Assembly (NCBI GenBank): GCA_036429605.1
Contig: JAVFKD010000004.1
Location: 2,356,001 to 2,420,000, forward strand
Direction: 5' to 3'
Length of the DNA stretch: 64,000 nt
Source: Cladobotryum mycophilum
Taxonomy: Eukaryota; Ascomycota; Sordariomycetes; Hypocreales; Hypocreaceae
In this document: in pieces, positions 12,940 to 20,761 of the stretch
How positions within the stretch are numbered: the stretch's first letter is position 1
How the letters are laid out: the number at the start of each line of letters is the position of its first letter
The notes under the pieces: generated by a model
Told to the model about the DNA's origin: nothing
Database searches by the model: none
Seen by the model: only the letters and a program-made list of their open reading frames with translations
Made by a program: the position numbers and the translations under genes

Positions 12940-14270
12940 ATGGCGGAAGGTTATCGTACCGTCGCCTACTATGTTAATTGGTGAGCCGAACCAGGACTCA
13001 CCTTGAGCTTCATTTTAATTTCTGCTAAATACTGACAAAAACCAACTCCTTCTTAGGGCCATCTACGCCCGCAAGCATCTACCACAGGAGCTCCCCGTCG
13101 AAAACCTTACTCACATCCTCTATGCCTTTGCCAATGTTCGTCCCGAGAGTGGAGAAGTGTGCGTTGTCTCCCCCCTCACTCCCCCGCTTCCGCACTTGAA
13201 GCTAATGTGGCACTTCACGCAGCTATCTGACTGACAAATGGGCTGATACGGATATTCACTGGGAGGGCGATTCCTGGAACGATACCGGAAATAACATGTA
13301 TGGCTGCCTCAAGCAGCTCAATCTCCTGAAGCGACGAAATCGCAATCTCAAGGTGCTCCTCTCCATTGGTGGTTGGACCTACAGCGCCAATTTCAAGGGC
13401 CCAGCGAGCACCCCACAAGGTCGAGAGACTTTTGTCAGGTCTAGTCTAGAACTGGTCAAGACCCTCGGCTTTGATGGGCTCGATATTGATTGGGAGTATC
13501 CCGCCAATGAGGAGGAGGCCAGCAACTTTGTCGAGCTCCTGAGGCTTTCTCGCCAGGAGCTGGACGAATATGCGCAGCGTATTGGGGGCAACACCCACTT
13601 TGAACTTTCCGTGGCCTGCCCCGCCGGACCGAGCAACTACCAGAAGCTCGATATTCCTGGAATGGACCAGTACCTTGACTTTTGGAACTTGATGGCATAC
13701 GATTATGCTGGCTCTTGGGACCAGACGACTGGTCACCAGTCCAACATTTACCACTGCTCAGATAATCCTACATGCACACCTTTCTCTACTGAGGCGGCCA
13801 TTGGATACTACAATCAAAACGGCGTAGCTTCCAACAAGCTCGTGCTTGGTATGCCGCTCTACGGTCGTGCCTTTGAGAACACCGATGGACTCGGCCATCC
13901 ATACGGCGGCGTTGGCGAGGGATCCTGGGAGAATGGAGTCTTTGACTACAAGGCACTTCCACTTGAAGGCGCCGAAGAGGTGAGTGACGAGGGACTGGGC
14001 GCTAGCTACTGCTATAACCCAGACACCAGGAAGCTCGTCACATACGATACTCCGATAGTGGCGCGAACAAAGGTTGACTACATCAAGCAGAGGGGTCTTG
14101 GTGGTGCCATGTGGTGGGAGAGCAGCGGCGACAAGCAAGGGGACGAGAGTCTGATCGGAATCGTAGTTGATGGCCTTGGAGGACCGGATGCGCTGCAGAA
14201 AACTGAGAACTGCATTGACTACCCGGATAGCACATACGAGAACTTGAAGAATGGCTTCCCCGACAATTGA
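12940..14270 (+). CDS. GH18 chitinase (subgroup A type, no signal peptide)
   Basis: Hydrolyses beta-1,4 links in chitin by the substrate-assisted retaining mechanism of family GH18. Three exons give 396 aa: 12940-12980, 13057-13158 and 13223-14270, with introns of 76 and 64 bp. The protein begins MAEGYRTVAYYVNW, the first beta-strand of the TIM barrel, so there is no room for a secretion signal. SIGGWTYS is beta-strand 3. The catalytic DxxDxDxE motif appears as DGLDIDWEYP at about 13471-13500. MAYDYAGSWD and the late GGAMWWESSGD tryptophan complete the active site. No chitin-binding module follows. Absence of a signal suggests cytosolic or unconventionally released enzyme, for instance in autolysis or wall turnover. 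Confidence 0.95.
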
Positions 14271-14828
14271 TGGGGGGTATTGGTGGATAGTAAGACGGGT
14301 GGTGGGTAAGGCTGTTGTCAGAACCATCAATTGCTAGTTGGCTGTTGTGGCTAGAGGGCCAATTGCAAGTAGACAGCTATTAGTATGCGCACACAATAAA
14401 GCAAGATATGAATCAAGTGTGAAGGAAGCCCAAGGCTGTCTCAATTTCCATTGTCGCAAATCCTTGACATTGTCGCGATGGAGGTGAAAGTGAAGTGGGT
14501 GGGATGGAATGCAAACCAAAGAAAACTGCCCCGCTTCTCTGCCGCTTGCTAAACACGTGACCCCTCTCACATAAACAGGCACGCTCTCCAGTTGGCCCGT
14601 GCTCAGAGCTCCAGAGCTACCAAAAAATTTCCTCCGCCAAAAAAAAAAAAAACGGGCATGAGAAATCTCTGAAAAAGCATCACTCGAACCGCCAGAAGCC
14701 GCCATCACAGCAAGCGCGCAAGCAGGAAAACACAAACCCCAAACAAATCGGTTCTCGGTTCGCTCTCTGATTCTCTTCCTCCCTTTTTCAATTTGTGGCA
14801 TTCCCGCCAAAAAAAGGACGAGAACGAG
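14271..14828 (+). promoter_or_regulatory. Chitinase 3' flank and NOP56 promoter region
   Basis: Contains a CACGTG E-box at 14554-14559 and an AAAAAATTT element at 14622-14630 that resembles the RRPE motif of ribosome-biogenesis promoters. A poly-A run lies at about 14640-14652. The assignments are by motif match only. Confidence 0.4.
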
Positions 14829-16562
14829 ATGGCGCACGTCGATTACGCTCTCTTTGAGGCCCCCGTCGGCTATGGCCTCTTCAAGGTCGAGCATCAGGCT
14901 GATGCTGTCGGCCTGAAGATGAAGGAGGTCCAGGAAGCTTCCAATGACCTCGCTCGCTTCGGCAAGATGGTCCAGCTTGTCAACTTTACACCTTTCAGGT
15001 ACGGAATCCCTGTTTTGAGCATCATGATCTTTGTCAAAGTGCGCCCATGACTAACTTTTTCTTCCTCTTCTCCGCAAACAGTAACCAGGCTGAGGCGCTT
15101 GCAAACACCAACGATGTTTCCGAGGGTATTGTCTCGGATCAGCTCAAGGCGATCCTCGAGCTCAACCTTCCCAAGACAAGTGGCAAGAAGGGCAAGAAGA
15201 GCAAGATTGTTCTTGGCGTTGCCGAGAGAAATCTTGCTGGTTCCATCAAGGCTGCGTTCCCTGGCCTGGAGTGCGAAACCCCCGACACTTCCGCTGTTGT
15301 CGGCGACCTCCTCCGTGGCATTCGTCTCCACGCCGAGAAGCTTCTCAATGGTCTCAAGTCTGGTGATCTTCTCAAGGCCTCACTGGGTATGGGTCACGCC
15401 TACTCTCGTGCCAAGGTCAAGTTCAGCGTCACGCGCAATGACAACCACATCATCCAGGCTAGTGCTACCATCGAATTCCAGGACAAGGGCGTCAACTTGT
15501 TCTCCATGCGACTCCGTGAATGGTACGGCAAGAGCTTCCCCGAGTTGGAGAAGATTGTTTCGGACAACATGACCTACGCCAAGCTTGTCAAGCTTATTCA
15601 GGACAAGAAGAGCCTGACTCAGGACAGCCTCCATGACCTTGCTGCCGTTCTTACCGAAGACGGAGAAAAGGCACAGGCCATCATCGATGCCTCCAAGGTA
15701 TCCATGGGCCAAGACCTCGCCGCTCGAGACTTCGAGATAATATCTGGACTTGCCAACCTTGTCATCACCCAGGCCGGTAACCGACAGGCAACCTCCACCT
15801 ATCTAGACAACAAGCTTGCAACCACTGCCCCCAATGTACAGGCCGTGGTCGGCAGCAACCTCGCTGCCCGCCTCATCTCCAAGGCTGGCTCTCTTACCAA
15901 CCTGGCCAAGATGCCCTCGTCTACAGTTCAGGTCATGGGCTCCGAGAAGGCCCTTTTCCGTGCTCTCAAGACAAAGAGCGCTACTCCCAAGTATGGTGTT
16001 TTGTACCACAGCGGCTTCATCGCAAAGGCCGCTGCCAAGAACAAGGGTCGCATTTCACGTTATTTGGCCAACAAGGTCAGCATGGCCAGCCGAATCGACA
16101 TGTTCTCCGAGGAGCCTTCTGCCAGATTTGGTCAAGCCTTCAAGCAGCAGATTGAAGATCGTCTTGCTTTCTACGAAGATGGCAAGCGTCCTGCCAAGAA
16201 TCTTGATGTCATGGTAAGCACGCCCCCCCCTCCCCTTACATCTGATCCCGTACATTAGACTAATCAAGTTTTAGAAATCCGTTATCGCTTCTCTCGGTGA
16301 TGCTGACGAAGCTGCTGATGAGGAGATGGTCGATGCTCCTGAGCCTGCTTCTGCCAAGAAGGAGAAGAAGGACAAGAAGAAGGACAAGAAGGAAAAGAAA
16401 GAGGATAAGAAGGAAAAGAAGGAGGATAAGAAGGAGAAGAAAGAGAAGAAGGAGAACAAGCGCAAGCGCGACGAGGAAGAGGAAGAGGCTCCTGTCGTAA
16501 ACGGTGATGACAGTGAGAAGAAGAAGAAAAAGAAGAAGTCCAAGAAGTCAGATGACGAATAG
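14829..16562 (+). CDS. nop56: Nucleolar protein Nop56, box C/D snoRNP core
   Basis: Scaffold of the box C/D snoRNP that places fibrillarin for 2'-O-methylation of rRNA and supports early pre-rRNA processing in the nucleolus. Exons 14829-14998, 15082-16213 and 16275-16562 join to 529 aa (introns 83 and 61 bp). The N-terminus (VDYALFEAPVGYGLFKV) is Nop56-like rather than Nop58-like. A coiled-coil middle follows, then the Nop RNA/15.5K-binding domain at about residues 255-375, with RLISKAGSLTNLAKMPSSTVQ. The C-terminus is a KKE/KKD tail ending KKSDDE and TAG. Odd: the same frame continues downstream for 220 codons (see next entry). Upstream E-box and RRPE-like elements suit ribosome-biogenesis control. 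Confidence 0.96.
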
Positions 16563-16887
16563 AAATCGTCACAGCTTACCGAGGCCTCGGCTTCGGTAGA
16601 GTCCACCTCTGAGGTGACTCAACAGGGCGAACGGGATGAGGAACCTGTAAAGGTTTCGGAGGATGAGAAGAAGCTGGCAAAGAAGGCGAAGAACAAGCGC
16701 GCAAAGGAGGCGAAGCGAGTCAAGAAAGCTGCAGAGCAGGCAGTAGAGGAGAAGCAGGTGAATGCTAAGGCGTCAGATGACGAATAGAACCCGTTCAAAC
16801 ACGCCAAAGCTCCAGCTTTGGCCGAGTCTACCTCCGAGGTGACTCAACAGTGCGACCTGGGGGAGAAACCTGTAAAGGTTTCTAAGA
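16547..16887 (+). repeat. Tandem 225-bp period in the NOP56 3' end
   Basis: An 18-nt string containing the TAG stop occurs at 16547-16564 and again at 16772-16789. The block for ESTSEVTQQ occurs at 16599-16625 and 16824-16850, and CCTGTAAAGGTTTC at 16644-16657 and 16869-16882. All offsets are 225 bp, a whole number of codons. Sequence between the anchors has diverged. Confidence 0.85.
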
Positions 16888-17225
16888 ATCTGACTGACAA
16901 GAGACAGGAGATGAAAAAAGGTAAGGAGAAGAAGAAGCAGCATGGAGATGAGAAGAAGAACATGGAGGAGCGCGCTTTTGTTTTTGCAACGGATGGCGGG
17001 CAACAGCAGGTTGCCGTTGCCGTTGATTCTGTATCTCTGAAGAGGAAGCTAGCTCCCCGCAAGCAATCCAAGACCCAGAAAGAGTTGAAGTCGAAAGTTC
17101 GAAAGGCGCTCAAGGCTCAACACAAGACTCAGCTGATGGACCAACTGACGACTCAGCGAGAGGCTCAGGTTGAGAAGAAGACAAACAAGGCCAAGAAGAA
17201 CAAGAAATCTTCCAAACGCACCTGA
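16563..17225 (+). other. Open in-frame extension after the NOP56 stop, with one internal TAG
   Basis: Read in the NOP56 frame, the first segment (16563-16787) encodes 74 residues and ends in SDDE plus TAG, like NOP56 itself. The second segment (16788-17225) encodes 145 residues and ends in TGA. Both are Lys/Glu-rich, nucleolar-tail-like, and share ESTSEVTQQ and PVKVS at exactly 225-bp spacing. Two of the differences inside ESTSEVTQQ are synonymous (TCC/TCT and TCT/TCC). Options are: a relic of tail duplications in the 3' UTR, stop-codon readthrough, alternative splicing that removes the TAGs, or a separate downstream ORF starting at ATG 16818. The sequence alone does not decide. Confidence 0.55.
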
Positions 17226-17905
17226 AGCTAATAATGTACGAATGGAACTGACGAGCAACCTGCGAAACGAACATGAAGAATCTCTCTTCTTGAGTAGGAC
17301 GGGGACACTTGGAGGTGGTTATGGCCCTGGCTAGGCGGCTTGTGCGATTCTCTTTAAGGGAGGAGTATAAAGGATCTGGAATTTGGCGTTTGAGGATCAC
17401 TTGTGTTATTTCTATGTTTGAGTAAATATGGGGATGCATACCCATTATGTTGCAATGATTAAAATCGAATGATTGCTTCTTGCTAGACTGTGATGTTTTG
17501 CCCAGTGCCACAGCATGTCCGAGTGAGCCGAGGTAGAGAAAATTTGTCCCATCACCATATCCAACCAACCTTTCTGATTGCATTCATTTTGCCGTTGACG
17601 CAGAATGTCAGGTTCTTTGTGAAATTTTGCGCATGGTTACCACGAACGTCATCGTTGACATGTAGCTCATCCATCTCAATATTTTGAAACATGGTTTCTC
17701 GAAGCCGATGGCAGAAGTGGAACTACGGTCATCACGATATGGCACAATATCACATCAACAGATTACGAATCCCGAGAGTGGTCTTAAATCAAGCATTCAT
17801 TACCAGAAGCCGCCAGATGTGCTTGCTCTATGCTACATCAACGCCTGTTTTTGGCAGTCCCATGGCTCCAGCCGTCCAATTCCCATTTCGCAAGTTTTTT
17901 GTCGT
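17226..17905. other. Convergent 3' flanks of NOP56 and UBI3
   Basis: No gene seen. Short ORFs at 17490-17927 lack protein-like character and run into the 3' exon of UBI3 on the other strand. Confidence 0.5.
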
Positions 17906-18437
17906 TTATGGCTTGTCAAAGACGTAGGTCAGGTGGCAGCGGCCACAGTACTGACGGTCAGGCATGGAAGCCATGAAGACACCGGCACCGCACTGATTAC
18001 AAGTGGTCAGAAAGAGAGAGAAAACACGGGCATACGAAATGCCAGGCAGGGATGTTACTCACAGTGTCGCTGGGGCACTCTCGTCGGAGACGCTCGATGT
18101 TACCATCGTTGCTGACCTTGTAGTACTTGAGGACAGCCAGCTTGGTCTTCTTGCGCTTGTGCTTGATCTTCTTGGGGGTGGTGTAGACCTTCTTCTTGCG
18201 CTTCTTGGCACCACCACGCAACCTCAGGACCAGGTGGAGAGTGGACTCCTTCTGGATGTTGTAGTCGGAGAGGGTGCGGCCGTCTTCGAGCTGCTTACCA
18301 GCGAAGATCAAACGCTGCTGGTCGGGAGGGATGCCCTCCTTGTCCTGGATCTTGGACTTGACATTGTCGATGGTGTCGGAAGACTCCACCTCAAGGGTGA
18401 TCGTCTTCCCCGTGAGGGTCTTGACGAAAATCTGCAT
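17906..18437 (-). CDS. ubi3: Ubiquitin fused to 40S ribosomal protein eS31 (S27a)
   Basis: Precursor cleaved after the ubiquitin Gly-Gly to yield free ubiquitin and small-subunit protein eS31. Exons 18437-18063 and 17992-17906 (intron 17993-18062, GTGAGT donor) give 153 aa. Residues 1-76 are ubiquitin, ending LVLRLRGG. Residues 77-153 begin [14 protein letters not shown] and include the zinc finger with Cys in ECPSDTC and YCGRC. The intron splits the finger between the first two cysteines. The ATG at 18437 is the invariant ubiquitin start MQIFVKT. The 5' leader seems to hold a second intron. The gene shares a divergent promoter with RPS26. Confidence 0.98.
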
Positions 18438-18447
18438 CTTGCCTATT

Positions 18448-18670
18448 CTAGGGAGGTTAGACTTCCTGCTCTCCGGCCAATTTTCGAAGATGGGGGGATT
18501 TTGAATGGTGTTGCTGCAAGTCGCAAAAAAGTGAATTTTGCGAACTGCAACAAGGAGGGAAACTTCTGGGTATAACGGGGGAAAGGTTTGGGCATGGCTT
18601 TTCATGGGGGAGCCATAACGAATGACTCCCTCATGGGAGCAATGGGAACAAGCAGCATCTTTAGACGTAC
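18448..18670 (-). other. Predicted 5'-UTR intron of UBI3
   Basis: On the minus strand a GTACGT donor begins at 18670. A CTAAC branch site is followed by CCTCCCTAG ending at 18448, ten bases before the start codon. Leader introns are common in fungal ribosomal-protein genes. Predicted from motifs only. Confidence 0.55.
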
Positions 18671-18818
18671 CTCGACAAAATAATTTGCCTTCCTAAGCAA
18701 TCTTCAGATGTTGCGGTTGATGAGAGAGAAGCTTCTTTTTGGTGGTGTGGCGCGCGCCCAGAAAATTCGGCTCTAGCCCAGAGGCCAGGGCTGGCGGGCA
18801 AAGTAGGGTCACATGACC

Positions 18819-18826
18819 TAGGGTTT
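18819..18826 (-). promoter_or_regulatory. Telobox-like AAACCCTA site (distal)
   Basis: AAACCCTA on the minus strand, next to a TCACATGA half-palindrome at about 18809-18816. It lies in the shared UBI3/RPS26 promoter. In many fungi Tbf1-type factors bind ACCCTA in ribosomal-protein promoters; use of this site is inferred. Confidence 0.4.
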
Positions 18827-18967
18827 TCACAGTGTCCTGCCCTGCCCCTCGCCAAAAAAATTCAATTGGGGCGGCCTGTGGGGAGTGGAGTGGAAGGAGG
18901 GCCACTCGGGGGAGCTAAAGTGCCTTTTTCTTTTTGGTGCGTGCATCAACTAATAGCGCGACGTTCC

Positions 18968-18975
18968 AAACCCTA
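18968..18975 (+). promoter_or_regulatory. Telobox-like AAACCCTA site (proximal)
   Basis: AAACCCTA, 113 bp before the RPS26 start codon, in the opposite orientation to the copy at 18819. It is followed by a CT-rich tract at about 19021-19050, as often seen near ribosomal-protein transcription starts. Confidence 0.4.
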
Positions 18976-19087
18976 TCAATCCTTTTGACGACAAGCACCG
19001 ATTTCAGTACGTCGACGGAATTTCCTTTCTTCTCCTTTTCTTTCCTTGGAGTTTGACAATTAACAGTTCGTCCCAGATACCGTCAAA

Positions 19088-19920
19088 ATGGTCAAGAAGA
19101 GAAAGAACAAGTACGATTCACTCCCCTCGCCATTGCATTCAATACCGTCGTCTCCGGCCCTTCATCAGCTTCATCAGTCATTGCAGTTCGTTGCGTTGCG
19201 TTGTCTTTCTTGCGACGACTCGTCGATGGATGATGATGATGATGATGTCGCTGTTTTGGGGCGATGGTTGAGGATGCGATGCGCCGTCTTCATCTCGCCA
19301 AAAATGCTAACGATGATACAGCGGCCGTAACAAGAAGGGTCGCGGCCACACCAAGCCCATCCGATGCAGCAACTGCTCGCGATGCACTCCCAAGGACAAG
19401 GCCATCAAGCGCTTCACCATCCGTAACATGGTTGAATCTGCTGCTATCCGTACGTCTCAATCCTCGCTTCTCTCTCCGAGTCTCTCTCTACCTGCTACAA
19501 TTTTTCACACAAAACATTGTCCGCTAACTTGTGTGTGTCTCTCCAGGTGATATCTCTGACGCCTCCGTCTTCGCGGAGTACACCGTCCCCAAGATGTACC
19601 TGAAGCTGCAGTACTGCGTCTCTTGCGCCATTCACGGCAAGATTGTCCGGTACGTTGTCTCCAATGGGAGTGATACAACTGCGCCCTCGTGGCGTATGTG
19701 CTTCAGATGAGCCTTGGTTGTACTCGGGACCCCTCGTCCCGCCTCTCGAAACCTCTTCCCCTCCCCCTCCTGCCGCAAAGGTACGTGTCGAAACAACGAT
19801 GAGCTGACCATAATATAACAGTGTCCGATCTCGTGTGGGTCGCCGCAACCGTGCTCCCCTCCTCGCGTTCGCTACAACAAGGACGGCAAGAAGATTACCC
19901 CCACTGCCGCCAAGGCTTAA
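19088..19920 (+). CDS. rps26: 40S ribosomal protein eS26 (frame broken by one base in last exon)
   Basis: Small-subunit protein near the mRNA exit channel. Exons 19088-19110, 19322-19449, 19547-19649 and 19822-19920 (introns 211, 97 and 172 bp). Recognised from GRNKKGRGHTKPIRCSNCSR, the zinc ligands in CSNCSRC and CVSCAIHGK, and the C-terminal RVRYNKDGKKITPTAAKA. The joined exons total 353 nt, one short of 118 codons. In the last exon the run after CGTGCT is CCCC (19856-19859), where five C would give NRAPPPRVRY and restore the conserved end. As written, the frame is lost for the last third of that exon. A broken copy of an essential protein is unlikely, so a base-calling error is the simplest reading. 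Confidence 0.93.
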
Positions 19921-20554
19921 ATTGGGAACAACGGGTATCTGGTAGGATGGAGTCTGGTTACGTTTAACGTCTGCATGTAAAAACGGGTTAGATCAGAAAT
20001 TGGGACAAAGAATCCCAGAGAGTCTAAATGAATCGGACTTTTTCTTGCTATTGATGATCAATTCTGTGCTTCCATGTTTATGAGTGGTGATTATTTCCAA
20101 AATGCTATTTACAGATATGTTGTAGATTTGCCGAGGCTACGATTTTCAAGGTGCGCCACTATGAGTCGTTATTCAAGCAACTCGAGGTAAGGACCTCAGC
20201 ATCCCATCTTCAGATTGTAATTATGGAAAGACCTTGAAGCCACAATCTGAATGGAACATCTTGGTATCATCTTGTTAGCAGAGCACCATTTGATGTCAAC
20301 TCACGAGCAAAAAAGTAAACTCCCTCCATTCACAGGTAACAGACAACAAAAGTCGCACGCAGCAGCCGATATTGCTCTAGATAGCTAGTGATACACAAAA
20401 TTTAACGAGAAATCAAATCCAATAACCGAAAAGAAGAAAGAAAAAGGACCCAAGACATCCATCCAACCTTTGTTCGCTTCAAACTCGTCCCCTGCGATTA
20501 CCCTATACACTCACGAGAGACCTTCTCGCAGCATCCAACATCCCCCCAAAAATT
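19921..20554. other. Intergenic region between RPS26 and tRNA-Leu
   Basis: RPS26 3' flank. No ORF or RNA gene recognised before the tRNA. Confidence 0.5.
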
Positions 20555-20655
20555 GGTGAGATGGCCGAGCGGTTATGGCGCCAGGTTAAGGACACCTTAA
20601 CAAGGAAAGATTCCTGGTGGAGCAATCCTCGTGGGTTCGAATCCCACTCTCATCA
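20555..20655 (+). tRNA. tRNA-Leu(AAG) with intron
   Basis: The acceptor stem GGTGAGA pairs with TCTCATC. The D arm (A box TGGCCGAGCGG) and the T arm GTGGG-TTCGAAT-CCCAC (B box 20634-20644) are clear. The anticodon stem CCAGG/CCTGG encloses loop bases TTAAGG followed by an intron of about 20 nt (about 20592-20611). The intron carries CCTTAA, which can pair with the anticodon region as usual for spliced tRNAs. The anticodon is AAG at 20588-20590. A long variable arm (about 20618-20630) fits a class II tRNA-Leu. Confidence 0.93.
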
Positions 20656-20659
20656 TTTC

Positions 20660-20664
20660 TTTTT
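20660..20664 (+). terminator. RNA polymerase III terminator of tRNA-Leu
   Basis: Run of five T starting five bases after the tRNA 3' end, with a second seven-T run at about 20672-20678. Confidence 0.75.
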
Positions 20665-20761
20665 GCCTCCCTTTTTTTCTTTTTTTGGTGATGGGGAGCA
20701 GTAATCATCATTCGGATGATATGGATCCCCTCCCTCCCTTCTCCCATCCCCCCTTTCCCCC

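Noticed and set aside
17684..18115. 143-aa plus-strand frame
   Set aside because: It overlaps the conserved last exon of UBI3 on the minus strand and has no protein-like features.
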